A stretch of DNA of 64,000 nucleotides from the NCBI GenBank assembly GCA_000972765.1, contig CP011265.1:2155501-2219500 (forward strand), written 5' to 3'. How positions within the stretch are numbered: the stretch's first letter is position 1; each line of letters opens with the position of its first letter. Below, one piece after another: positions 18,973 to 26,507 of this stretch. The position numbers and the translations under genes are program-made. The DNA comes from Verrucomicrobia bacterium IMCC26134. GTDB lineage: Bacteria; Verrucomicrobiota; Verrucomicrobiia; Opitutales; Opitutaceae. A model generated the notes under the pieces. The model saw nothing but the letters and a program-made list of their open reading frames with translations, made no database searches and had not been told where the DNA came from.

Positions 18973-20172
18973 TTAGCGTGAACGGGCATTTTGCGCGATG
19001 AGTCGAGTGTAAAGTTCGATGTTTCCCTTCGCGTAGCGAGCCCAGCTAATATCTTGGTCACGCAAGGCAATTGCAGCTGCCTGCTTTTGCGCCATAAGCA
19101 CTGGATCACATTGCAATCGTTTTAGACAAATCGAGATCGCCGCAACGGAACCGGTGGGAACCAGAAAACCAGCCGGAAACTCTCGTATGCCATTGGCGTC
19201 GGCAGCGGTGCCTTCCCCGCCTAAAGCCAGTAAATCTTCTCCTCCTGTGCTTTGCGTGCAAATAAGCGGCAGTCCGCACGCAAGCGCCTGAAATTGCACC
19301 ATAGCCTGACCTTCCTCCACGCTGGGCATCACAAAGACACTGGAATCTCTGTAATATCGCACTAGCTCCGCTTGCGGTTGGTGCCCAGGTAAGCGAATAG
19401 AAGGACAAGAGTCTCCCACCAGTAGTCGAGTTTCAGGAGTAGCTCCGCCGACTAATACTAATTCAGCGTTGGGCAAAGCCGCAAGATGAAACGCCTCTAC
19501 CAAGTGACCTATACCTTTGCGGACAGAGAGTGATCCGGCGAATATAACACGAAATACATTATCCGAACGAACCCCCGGCGTGAAGTTTTCGAGATTAACG
19601 CCGAATCCGTTGCGATTCAAACGACCCGATGGGAAACCGCGTGCTAAAAAACTTCTTTCTACAAACAAACTGGGAACCGCCACTGCATCAGCCAGATTGT
19701 ATTCCCTTAATTCGCGTTCGATCGTGCGAGCAGGCGTCTCGGTCCATTTGAGTCCCAACCTAGAATACTCCGCCCGCAAAATGCGGCACTGCTCCTCCAT
19801 ATGCGCTGAACTGCGCTCCAGCACACAGGGCACGCCCAGACTCTTTGCCCTACTAAACGAAGGTTCGGCTGAACCCGACCAAGCGTGAACCAGATTTGCA
19901 CCTGCGATATGTCGAGCGGCGGCACGAGCAAACACATCATTTATTCTAAACTGCAAACGCATCGCCAATTTTTCTCCGCCCAACTTCCAAGCCAGACGCG
20001 TAAGAACCAATTGTATAGGCAAGCTTACCACCTTGTCGTCAGGCACACCCCAAAGTCGTGTGCGTGACTTGGGGTAGGAAGTGACGATGCGCTGCAAGGC
20101 ACCATCCTTCAGTAATCCGGCAGCCAGATCAAATGCATGCCATCGACCAGGAACTACGACAGTTATGTTCAT
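18973..20172 (-). CDS. Glycosyltransferase family 4
   Basis: A 399-residue GT4 enzyme. N-terminal MNITVVVPGRWHAFDLA is followed by LVHAWSGSAEPSFSRAK. The C-terminal domain has FRVIFAGSLSVRKGIGHLVE (nucleotide-sugar binding loop) and SSVFVMPSVEEGQAMVQFQA, where the family Glu-x7-Glu is replaced by E-G-Q-A-M-V-Q-F-Q, so the second acid is Gln. Such replacements occur in some GT4 enzymes but deserve a check. Spacing of 6 bases to the methyltransferase gene upstream suggests one transcript. Confidence 0.82.
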   Translation of the reverse strand: MNITVVVPGRWHAFDLAAGLLKDGALQRIVTSYPKSRTRLWGVPDDKVVSLPIQLVLTRLAWKLGGEKLAMRLQFRINDVFARAAARHIAGANLVHAWSGSAEPSFSRAKSLGVPCVLERSSAHMEEQCRILRAEYSRLGLKWTETPARTIERELREYNLADAVAVPSLFVERSFLARGFPSGRLNRNGFGVNLENFTPGVRSDNVFRVIFAGSLSVRKGIGHLVEAFHLAALPNAELVLVGGATPETRLLVGDSCPSIRLPGHQPQAELVRYYRDSSVFVMPSVEEGQAMVQFQALACGLPLICTQSTGGEDLLALGGEGTAADANGIREFPAGFLVPTGSVAAISICLKRLQCDPVLMAQKQAAAIALRDQDISWARYAKGNIELYTRLIAQNARSR

Positions 20173-20178
20173 CTCAAG

Positions 20179-21036
20179 CTAAACCTTAACCAACACTACC
20201 AATTCAGAGCCTCTAAGATCACCTTTCGCACTCTGTCGTGCAGCAGCCCAAGCTTTGACCGCATCACCGGAGACCGGCGTAGAGGCCAAGAATGACTGGC
20301 GACCAGCTAACTGGCGGACAAAGAATTTGTCATCCAAAAAGTTAGGATGATCCAATCCCCATAGCTGATGCCAGCTTTCGTAATCAGCCTCGCGAAACGC
20401 CTCGGAGCCATTGGGTATGAAGGAGAGAAAAATTCCGCCTTTATTCAACTTGGAAAAGGCAAAAGCCAGCGTGGAAGTGATCGACGGCACATGTTCGAGC
20501 ACATGACTCGAAAAGAACACATCAAAAGTCCCGGTGATGGCGTCTAGGTCATCGTGCGCGTTTACGCCCACCTTATCACGGGCATAAGCGCAGCGCGGCT
20601 TGGAAATCTCAAAGCCAACGGTGTCCCAACCGGCTTGTTGCAACTGCCAGGTTCCATAACCCCAAGAGCAGCCAAAATCCAACAAACGGCCACGTTTATC
20701 TCCAGTTGCAGCTTTTAGCAGTTGGATTCGCTCCGTGTAGTCTTTTTCCGTTCCATTGAACCTGTTTTTCTTGAGTTCAGTCAAACTAGCAGAATCGGGG
20801 AGGTCTGTTGTAAAACCATGTTTATAGGCATCTTGATAGTATCTTGCCTGCTCCTCCGCAGAAGAGATGGGAGTTCTATATAATAAATCACATTCCAAAC
20901 AACGCTCCAGCCGCGCCACGACATACTTACGGTCGGCTGTCGTGGATTTGACGCTTCCACACGATGGACAGGCCTGGTGAGCCCTTGTTAGACGTTTTAT
21001 TGAGCAATCGATTAGGAATTTTAGGCGAGCATTCAT
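20179..21036 (-). CDS. SAM methyltransferase with N-terminal zinc ribbon
   Basis: A 285-residue protein. The N-terminus carries CPSCGS and LERCLECDLLYRTP, four Cys that form a zinc ribbon, seen in many sugar methyltransferases of polysaccharide loci. The SAM motif is RLLDFGCSWGYGTWQLQ; FEISKPRCAYA is motif II; FFSSHVLEHVPS and LNKGGIFLSFIPNG follow. The fold and N-terminal ribbon are shared with methyltransferases acting on dTDP- or GDP-linked sugars. Substrate unknown. Confidence 0.8.
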   Translation of the reverse strand: MNARLKFLIDCSIKRLTRAHQACPSCGSVKSTTADRKYVVARLERCLECDLLYRTPISSAEEQARYYQDAYKHGFTTDLPDSASLTELKKNRFNGTEKDYTERIQLLKAATGDKRGRLLDFGCSWGYGTWQLQQAGWDTVGFEISKPRCAYARDKVGVNAHDDLDAITGTFDVFFSSHVLEHVPSITSTLAFAFSKLNKGGIFLSFIPNGSEAFREADYESWHQLWGLDHPNFLDDKFFVRQLAGRQSFLASTPVSGDAVKAWAAARQSAKGDLRGSELVVLVKV

Positions 21037-21063
21037 GGGTTGATTTTACAATTGGAGTTAAGT

Positions 21064-21924
21064 TTAGCGGAAAGCTTCTAAATTATAATAACGGAAACCG
21101 TCTTTAAATCGGCGCCAATCACGATGAATAAAACCTCCTAAAATCCACCTCCACCAAAGTTTACGCCACAAACAATGCTGACGATTAAGGCCTGCGACGC
21201 GGTCCTCTCCAGTGAGCAACTTTTCAATATTGGTGATCACCATCATCTGAACCAAGGCGTTTTTTGAAAACGTGAATTCACGCACCGGCGTCGGGGAGTT
21301 GTCCAACTCGATGAGCGTTTCATCTATGAAGGCAATGTCCCCCTCCCCACACGCTCGCATCCACATGTCGACATCGGCCCAATTTTTATACAGTGAATTA
21401 AACGGCAGCAATTTTTGGTATGTTTCTCGGCGCATCATCACCGTGCCCCATATTATTGAGTCCAAACGTCCCAGGTAAAATCTTTCAAAAAACTCACGAC
21501 CGGGAGTGACTAATGCCGGAGCATCTGCCCATGCCGCTACAAATCGCGGATTCAACCACCGAGAGTCGCGGCAAAAAGCCAATACCGCCTTGGGATGAGT
21601 TTCCAGAGCGGACTCCCATTTCTCCAGCAACGTTGGCGCGAATACATCCGCATCATGGAGATTCGCCACGTAATCCCCCGTAGCCTGCGCAATCACGGCA
21701 TTCAGGTTTCCAGGCATCCCTAGATTAACCTCGTTGCGGTGATAGACAAAATGAGGAAAGCGCGCCTTCCACTCCTCGATGACGTAGGTTGGATCATTCG
21801 GCGAACAATCGTCCCACACAAAAACCTCGTCCGGCACGCGTGTTTGCAGCGCAAGAGACTCCAGGGTCGCCCCGAGTTTATCGGGACGATTGTAGTGCGT
21901 GAGGCAGACACTAATACGCGGCAT
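21064..21924 (-). CDS. Glycosyltransferase family 2
   Basis: A 286-residue GT-A protein beginning MPRISVCLTHYNRPDKLGAT. FVWDDCSPND is the first acidic segment and YVANLHDADVFAPTLLEK carries the metal-binding motif. The C-terminal helix is basic (RRFKDGFRYYNLEAFR). It is about 40 bases from its neighbours on both sides, consistent with one operon. Donor sugar unknown. Confidence 0.8.
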   Translation of the reverse strand: MPRISVCLTHYNRPDKLGATLESLALQTRVPDEVFVWDDCSPNDPTYVIEEWKARFPHFVYHRNEVNLGMPGNLNAVIAQATGDYVANLHDADVFAPTLLEKWESALETHPKAVLAFCRDSRWLNPRFVAAWADAPALVTPGREFFERFYLGRLDSIIWGTVMMRRETYQKLLPFNSLYKNWADVDMWMRACGEGDIAFIDETLIELDNSPTPVREFTFSKNALVQMMVITNIEKLLTGEDRVAGLNRQHCLWRKLWWRWILGGFIHRDWRRFKDGFRYYNLEAFR

Positions 21925-21945
21925 GACGGCAAAGGAGCAAATCGA

Positions 21946-23157
21946 TTATGTATGCTGTAACGATTCCGAAACCCAATCCTTCGCCGTTAGTTTTCTCGGA
22001 CTCTTCATCACCAAATTTGCCAGTTGTGTCAAAGGGCGCGTAAAACCGAACCATTGCAAGCGGGCCGATTGGCGCAGCACCATCTGATCCCTGAATCCAT
22101 CATTATTAGCTAGTTTTTGAGCCACACGAACCGCATCGACTGGTGCCGTAACCGCCAATTCTGGAACGACTAGGTAAGGATTCCACAAGCGCTTAGGATT
22201 TCCAATCAAAAGTAAACCGGCCGAGGCTGCGTCCAACATAGCCAGTCCACCCAAGGGCCTCGTCGGAGATGAAAATACAAGCGCGGATGATTTGAGTAGA
22301 ACCTCAAAATAGCCAGCCAAGGTCGAACAGCATCCTTTCGCATACGGAATACTTGAGTTCTTAAAGGCTAGCTCGACCGCTGGGTTTTGATTATCTTCTA
22401 ACAGCACAGTGAATGGCTTGGCTGTGCTGTCACGGGCATCCTGTGACGCAGGGGTGGCTTTCGATCTTGGGTGCATCGTCCGCTTTAACGCGCCCGGAGT
22501 GGTGAAATTGTATGGCCAATCAATCACATGCTCTCTGCGAACTAGTGATTGTGGGTTAGGACCATAGCGCAGGTTTAAAAAGGCATCATACCCGCTGGGG
22601 GGATGCGCGAGATAGGATTTATAAGGACGCATCTTATGGTGCTCCAGTAGCGTCGCCCAAACAACACCGGGATAAGCCCGCGTAATCCGACCAGGCACGG
22701 CGTTTTCGATCGCGATGACCAAATCAAAGCGACTCCAATCCACCTCATGACTCCAGACCGCAACCTTTTCCTGAACCCCGTGACGGAAACGATCATCTTT
22801 TTCCCTGACTGGATTGTTTTTCCAGTATGCTTTTTTTTCCTCCCAGACCCGGCATTCCGTATCCAACTCGGGGTGAACAATCAAAAAGGTAGTATTAAAC
22901 TCCGTAAAAAGGCCAAGCGGTCCCGTGCGATGCCAACTTGAGCAGATTATGTCGGCAATCACGGTCGAATCCGGTTTGGAATACAGATCACAATAAGTGC
23001 TTTGTTTAACCAGCGCGATTCTTAGTCCAGGTTCAAAGGGTGGCCTTTGAGCAACAGACTCTGGTAACCCTTGGAACCTGCCCCGCTCAAACCATGCCAG
23101 ACTTGAACAGGCCCGAGACCACGCGCATACCGACAGAGATGCAGCCATTTCCCTCAT
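21946..23157 (-). CDS. Protein of unknown function, possible GT-B-type glycosyltransferase
   Basis: A 403-residue protein for which I recognise no exact family. Segments such as RIALVKQSTYCDLYSKPDSTV, FDLVIAIENAVPGRITRAYPG and AMLDAASAGLLLIGNPKRLW (a late glycine-rich, donor-site-like region) suggest a GT-B fold. Position among glycosyltransferases and common orientation support a role in polysaccharide assembly. The first 40 residues look poorly ordered; a later start is possible. Confidence 0.5.
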   Translation of the reverse strand: MREMAASLSVCAWSRACSSLAWFERGRFQGLPESVAQRPPFEPGLRIALVKQSTYCDLYSKPDSTVIADIICSSWHRTGPLGLFTEFNTTFLIVHPELDTECRVWEEKKAYWKNNPVREKDDRFRHGVQEKVAVWSHEVDWSRFDLVIAIENAVPGRITRAYPGVVWATLLEHHKMRPYKSYLAHPPSGYDAFLNLRYGPNPQSLVRREHVIDWPYNFTTPGALKRTMHPRSKATPASQDARDSTAKPFTVLLEDNQNPAVELAFKNSSIPYAKGCCSTLAGYFEVLLKSSALVFSSPTRPLGGLAMLDAASAGLLLIGNPKRLWNPYLVVPELAVTAPVDAVRVAQKLANNDGFRDQMVLRQSARLQWFGFTRPLTQLANLVMKSPRKLTAKDWVSESLQHT

Positions 23158-23231
23158 TATATATTACTCATCAGGTGCTCTAGGCGCAAACCCGGTGAGT
23201 AGGACCAGCAATAATTAAATCGGTCATGGTG

Positions 23232-23245
23232 CTAGAAGCTAGAAT
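23232..23245. repeat. CTAG heptamer block 5 (2 units)
   Basis: CTAGAAG CTAGAAT at 23232-23245, two units of the CTAGNNN period-7 repeat seen at 24316-25265. The first unit supplies the TAG stop codon of the epimerase on the minus strand. Confidence 0.7.
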
Positions 23246-24302
23246 CTTTGCGGCTTATCGTCGCTTCCACGATCTGTCGGATCGTTTCTTCTAACGATTG
23301 GGTGATCTCCCACTGGGGATAGTGAGTCCGCATTTTGCGCAGATCAGAGTAATAACAAATGTGATCCCCGGCGCGGTTTCGATCTAGGTAGGTATAAACC
23401 TGCGCCTTGCCGCTGAATTTCTCCGTGATTTTAAAGGCTTCCCAGATGGATGTGCTGTTCGCCTTGCCGCCGCCAAGATTATAAACTTCGCCCGCCCTTG
23501 GAGCCGCGACAAACGCCGCCATGAATCGCGCCACGTCGAGTGAGTGTATATTATCGCGAACCTGTTTTCCTTTATAACCGAATACCTTGTATTCACGCCC
23601 ATCCAGGTTGCACTTCACCAGATGAGACAGGAAGCCATGCAACTCGACACCGCTGTGATTGGGCCCGGTCAGGCATCCCCCACGCAGGGCACAGGTGGGC
23701 AGATTAAAATAGCGTCCATACTCCTGCACCATCACATCGGCCGCGACCTTGGATGCGCCAAAGAGCGAGTGCTTGGATTGATCGATAGTAAACGTCTCGG
23801 CGATGCCCTGTTCGTAAGCGGTATCAGCGTAATCCCAACGCGTTTCCAGCTCCTTGAGTGCGATACGGTTGGGCGCGTCCCCATACACCTTGTTCGTGCT
23901 CATGTGCACAAAGGGGGATTCGGGACAGGCCTGGCGTGCGGCTTCGAGTAAGTTCAGTGTGCCGACCGCGTTGGTATCGAAGTCGTCGAAAGGAATGGCC
24001 GCAGCGCGATCGTGGGAGGGCTGGGCGGCGGAGTGGACGATGGCCGAAGGCTTCAGCTCTTTTACCAAGGCCAGCACGGCGGCACGGTCGCGAATATCGA
24101 GTTCGTGGTGCTGAAACCCGGGTAACTCAGCGAGGAGGCGTTTCTGATTCCACCGCGTATCGCCTTGGGGCCCAAAGAAGACGGCTCGTTGATTATTATC
24201 CACCCCATGCACGGTATAACCGAGCTCGCGAGTAAAGTAGCTACTGACCTCCGAGCCGATCAAGCCAGAGGAGCCGGTGACTAGGAGGGTTTTAGGCATC
24301 AA
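23232..24302 (-). CDS. CDP-paratose/tyvelose 2-epimerase-like NAD-dependent epimerase
   Basis: A 356-residue extended [14 protein letters not shown] is the NAD-binding motif; [10 protein letters not shown] has the acidic residue for ribose; [13 protein letters not shown] and [15 protein letters not shown] match the RfbE/CDP-tyvelose epimerase branch. The active-site segment is [11 protein letters not shown], so Phe stands where Tyr of YxxxK is expected. It is the first gene of the long minus-strand polysaccharide locus and so lies closest to the regulatory module. It would supply a rare dideoxyhexose or epimerised sugar; the exact reaction is not certain. Confidence 0.75.
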   Translation of the reverse strand: MMPKTLLVTGSSGLIGSEVSSYFTRELGYTVHGVDNNQRAVFFGPQGDTRWNQKRLLAELPGFQHHELDIRDRAAVLALVKELKPSAIVHSAAQPSHDRAAAIPFDDFDTNAVGTLNLLEAARQACPESPFVHMSTNKVYGDAPNRIALKELETRWDYADTAYEQGIAETFTIDQSKHSLFGASKVAADVMVQEYGRYFNLPTCALRGGCLTGPNHSGVELHGFLSHLVKCNLDGREYKVFGYKGKQVRDNIHSLDVARFMAAFVAAPRAGEVYNLGGGKANSTSIWEAFKITEKFSGKAQVYTYLDRNRAGDHICYYSDLRKMRTHYPQWEITQSLEETIRQIVEATISRKDSSF

Positions 24303-24315
24303 AGATGAAAAGTTG

Positions 24316-24343
24316 CTAGATACTAGTTACTAGGGACTAGATG
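24316..24343. repeat. CTAG heptamer repeat, block 1 (4 units)
   Basis: CTAGATA, CTAGTTA, CTAGGGA and CTAGATG run at exact 7-base period from 24316 to 24343, directly upstream of the epimerase start on the minus strand. Confidence 0.88.
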
Positions 24344-24406
24344 CTTGGTGCGATGCCTAAACCGAGCTTCGCCCCGTCGCGTCCCACAGAGGGAGGCAAC
24401 TTTGAT

Positions 24407-24435
24407 TGTATAAAAGACTTTTCTGACCGGACCAA
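24407..24435 (-). promoter_or_regulatory. Candidate promoter of the polysaccharide operon
   Basis: On the minus strand TATACA is at 24412-24407 within TTTTATACAATC, a fair -10 match. The -35 zone (about 24435-24430) reads TTGGTC, weak. It would drive the epimerase gene and the genes beyond. Poor -35 boxes are common in activator-dependent promoters, but no activator site is shown. Confidence 0.3.
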
Positions 24436-24442
24436 AGTGAGG

Positions 24443-24485
24443 CTAGTCACTAACTGCTAGTGGCTAGTGACTGGTTGATAGCTAG
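24443..24485. repeat. CTAG heptamer repeat, block 2 (5-6 units)
   Basis: CTAGTCA, CTAACTG, CTAGTGG, CTAGTGA, CTGGTTG then ATAGCTAG follow a 7-base period from 24443. The final CTAG (24482-24485) provides the TAG stop codon of the adjacent regulator gene on the minus strand. Confidence 0.85.
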
Positions 24486-25018
24486 CGAAGGATGCGCTGG
24501 AGCAGGGGAAGGAAGGTGGAGATGCGCTTTTGCCAGGCCCCGAGCATCTCAATACGCTCCTGGCGGAATTTTTTGACCTGAGGGGTAACAGTGGCATCCG
24601 CCTCGTTTTTGAGCTGGCCCAAGGCGCCGCTACTCCGTTCCAAGTGCGGCCGCAAACGCTCCGCCAGCAAACGCCCGACGAGCACCCGCATCTTGATCTC
24701 AGGTTGAAAAAAGTCGCGGCGGTCGCCCGCCACATACACCGGCTTGAGCGCACCGAGATCACGCAAGGTGCGCAACCCCTGGCTGGCCGAGCCTTTACTC
24801 ATCTTTAACCGTTCGCAAACCTCAGCTAAATGAATGGGTTGCGGAGAAATGTAAGCCAGGCCGTAAAGCTCGCCCAAGGAGCGGGGAAACCCAAGGACAT
24901 CCGCCGCTGAGACAAACATCTCAATGACTCCGCGCTCACACTCGTCGAGCGGCAGGAACTCCACGCCCTCCAAAGGCGGAGCTGCAACCGTGGCTTCGAT
25001 GGGGGGCGACGAATCCAT
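24482..25018 (-). CDS. GbsR/MarR-family transcriptional regulator
   Basis: From the ATG at 25018 the protein has 178 residues and starts MDSSPPIEATVAAPP; an ATG at 25087 would add 23 residues. It has a winged helix-turn-helix: LGELYGLAYISPQPIHL, then LAEVCERLKMSKGSASQGL (recognition helix) and LRDLGALKPVYVAGDR (wing). A long C-terminal helix region (VGRLLAERLRPHLERSSGA) would form the dimer interface. GbsR-type regulators repress or activate neighbouring transport and envelope genes. It is placed at the head of the polysaccharide locus, opposite in orientation to the NusG-like gene. Confidence 0.78.
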   Translation of the reverse strand: MDSSPPIEATVAAPPLEGVEFLPLDECERGVIEMFVSAADVLGFPRSLGELYGLAYISPQPIHLAEVCERLKMSKGSASQGLRTLRDLGALKPVYVAGDRRDFFQPEIKMRVLVGRLLAERLRPHLERSSGALGQLKNEADATVTPQVKKFRQERIEMLGAWQKRISTFLPLLQRILR

Positions 25019-25088
25019 TGATAAAGCCGGATAATCCAGTCTCCGATTCGGAAAGTTCAATCTTTTTTGAACAATCTCACGAAACAAT

Positions 25089-25138
25089 CTAGTGACGCAG
25101 TGGCTAGTAGCTAGTAACTAGAGGCTCGTGGCTCGTGT
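25089..25138. repeat. CTAG heptamer repeat, block 3
   Basis: CTAGTGA at 25089, then CTAGTAG, CTAGTAA, CTAGAGG, CTCGTGG, CTCGTGT at 7-base period from 25104 to 25138. The first unit is one base out of phase. The last unit runs into the REP-like element that starts at 25135. Confidence 0.8.
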
Positions 25139-25204
25139 AGCCACGCCCGTGCCGGTCGAGCTCCGACGGATCGAAAAAAACGTCCGACACGGACGTTGCT
25201 ACAC
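25135..25204. repeat. REP-like palindromic element A
   Basis: GTGTAG (25135-25140) and CTACAC (25199-25204) bracket two inverted half-elements. The right half contains CGTCC-GACAC-GGACG, a perfect hairpin, and the left half ACGCCCGTGCCGG is a degenerate match. The GTAG heads facing each other are the classical form of paired REP elements associated with RAYT (TnpA-REP) transposases. Related copies lie at 25815-25883 and 25896-25965. Confidence 0.82.
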
Positions 25205-25232
25205 AAAACCCGGATGAACCGTAAACCGACTA

Positions 25233-25265
25233 CTAGTCGCCTGCGGCCAGAAGCGAGTTGCTAGC
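25233..25265. repeat. CTAG heptamer repeat, block 4 (degenerate)
   Basis: CTAGTCG at 25233, then CCTGCGG, CCAGAAG, CGAGTTG and CTAGCCT at 25261: the first and last units keep the 7-base phase (28 bases apart) with degenerate units between. It lies just upstream of the NusG-like gene. Confidence 0.6.
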
Positions 25266-25295
25266 CTCGTCGCTTCCGCCCTTTCCTCCCCCATC

Positions 25296-25820
25296 ATGCA
25301 AACCGGCTCCCCTCCTCTTCCGCCCTCCGATGCGACGGATCTGCGTTGGCATGTGGCGCATACCAAGCCCCGCTGCGAAAAGAAGTTCGCTGCGTTGCTG
25401 ACGGCCGAGGGTTTCGCCCATGAGCTCCCGCTCGGAAAGGTGCAGCGTCGCTACGGGGTGCGTATTCGGGTGCACACCAAGCCGATTTTTCCCGGCTACG
25501 TATTCATTCAGGTGCCGGAAACTGCCCGGGCCCGCTGCTACCAGCAAAATCTCATCGTGCGGCTTATCCCCGTGAGCGACGAAAAAACCTTTCTCACCCA
25601 ACTGGAGGCGGTGCGTCGCATCGTGGCCTCCGGACTCGAAACTGCGGTGCGACCGCTTTTCCCAAAAGGTCAGCTGGTGCAGGTGGTGAGCGGTCCGCTG
25701 CGCGGCATGCAAGGCGTGGTGGACGACCCCAACCGCCCCGGAGGCGTGATCATCATGATAGACGCGCTCCAGCAGGGCCTGCTGGTCAAAATCCCCGCAG
25801 TCGATCTTCGCCTGATGTAG
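25296..25820 (+). CDS. Specialised NusG paralogue (UpxY/RfaH-like transcription antiterminator)
   Basis: A 174-residue protein. Residues about 17-110 form the NGN domain: RWHVAHTKPRCEKKFAALL, GVRIRVHTKPIFPGYVFIQVPET and ARCYQQNLIVRLIPV. About 122-174 is a KOW motif: PKGQLVQVVSGPLRGMQGVV. A separate NusG paralogue beside a capsule or O-antigen locus is typical of UpxY (Bacteroides), RfaH and LoaP, which let RNA polymerase read through long polysaccharide operons. It is divergent from the operon. No ops-like element was found by eye. The stop codon TAG falls inside REP-like element B. Confidence 0.88.
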   Translation: MQTGSPPLPPSDATDLRWHVAHTKPRCEKKFAALLTAEGFAHELPLGKVQRRYGVRIRVHTKPIFPGYVFIQVPETARARCYQQNLIVRLIPVSDEKTFLTQLEAVRRIVASGLETAVRPLFPKGQLVQVVSGPLRGMQGVVDDPNRPGGVIIMIDALQQGLLVKIPAVDLRLM

Positions 25821-25883
25821 CGGCGCCCCTGCCAGACGTGTTCCGCTGCTTCGGAAAAACGTCCGTCACGGACGTTACTACAT
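25815..25883. repeat. REP-like palindromic element B
   Basis: ATGTAG (25815-25820) and CTACAT (25878-25883) bracket a palindromic unit with CGTCC-GTCAC-GGACG on the right and a degenerate left half. It is related to elements A and C. Its GTAG also forms the ATG TAG end of the NusG-like gene. Confidence 0.78.
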
Positions 25884-25895
25884 GCTCTGCGTCTC

Positions 25896-25965
25896 GTGTA
25901 GCCACGCCCGTGCCGGGCTTGTTCCGACGGCTCGAAAAAAACGGCCGACACGGCCGTTGCTGCAT
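25896..25965. repeat. REP-like palindromic element C
   Basis: GTGTAG (25896-25901) and CTGCAT (25960-25965) bracket a unit nearly identical to element A. Hairpins are GCCCG-TGC-CGGGC on the left and CGGCC-GACAC-GGCCG on the right. Its last base is the first base of the stop codon triplet of the DUF2017-like gene on the minus strand. Confidence 0.8.
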
Positions 25966-26507
25966 CAAGCACCCTCGCGGTCTCCGCCTTCATCGCCAGT
26001 CGCATCGTCGTCGTCATCCCCGTCTTCGTCAGACATCTCCCCGGCTGGGCCCTTCAAAATCGCCCCGTCCAAGTGCTGGATAATCAGCTCCTGGATCGTC
26101 GCCAGAAACAGGTAGCACATGAAGGGCTTTCGCAAGGGTTCGGGAAGCGTCTCCACGTCGATGCCGCCACCTTCGAGCTGTTCATCGCCCAAGCGGCGCA
26201 GATCGTGCCGGCGCAAACGCAGGCGGAGCGCGGAACAAGCACGCACGATGATCTCGGCGTTGTCCTCGTCGAAGGCCACCACCGCGTTCTCATAAAAATC
26301 GCTGTTAAACAACCCCATCAGCGCACTCAACTCTTCCTGCTGGCCGGCGAGCAGCTCGGCGCGCCACTCGTCGCGGAAATCGGCATCGATGTCGTCCAGC
26401 GTCAAAGGGGCCGCGATCTGCGCCTGCAACACGTCGGCCGAGTCCTTCATCAGGTCGAGAAGCGGCGCGACGACGGTGAGGCTGAGCTTTACTTCAATGC
26501 GTTTCAT
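25965..26507 (-). CDS. clpS-linked DUF2017-like protein with acidic tail
   Basis: A 180-residue protein that I place, by context more than by motif, near DUF2017, which is found next to clpS in Actinobacteria. It is mostly helical. Notable segments are LLDLMKDSADVLQAQ, DFYENAVVAFDEDNAEIIV and FMCYLFLATIQELIIQHL. The last 20 residues are almost all Asp/Glu/Gly (GDDDDDATGDEGGD), a strongly acidic tail. It overlaps clpS by 14 bases, so the two are probably translated together. Function not known; a link to N-end-rule proteolysis is plausible. Confidence 0.55.
   Translation of the reverse strand: MKRIEVKLSLTVVAPLLDLMKDSADVLQAQIAAPLTLDDIDADFRDEWRAELLAGQQEELSALMGLFNSDFYENAVVAFDEDNAEIIVRACSALRLRLRRHDLRRLGDEQLEGGGIDVETLPEPLRKPFMCYLFLATIQELIIQHLDGAILKGPAGEMSDEDGDDDDDATGDEGGDREGA

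Noticed and set aside
24303-25295. An ops-like element (GGCGGTAGCGTG type) for the NusG-like protein
   Set aside because: I could not find a sequence close to this in the intergenic region upstream of the epimerase or around the regulators. NusG paralogues of this type may use other signals.
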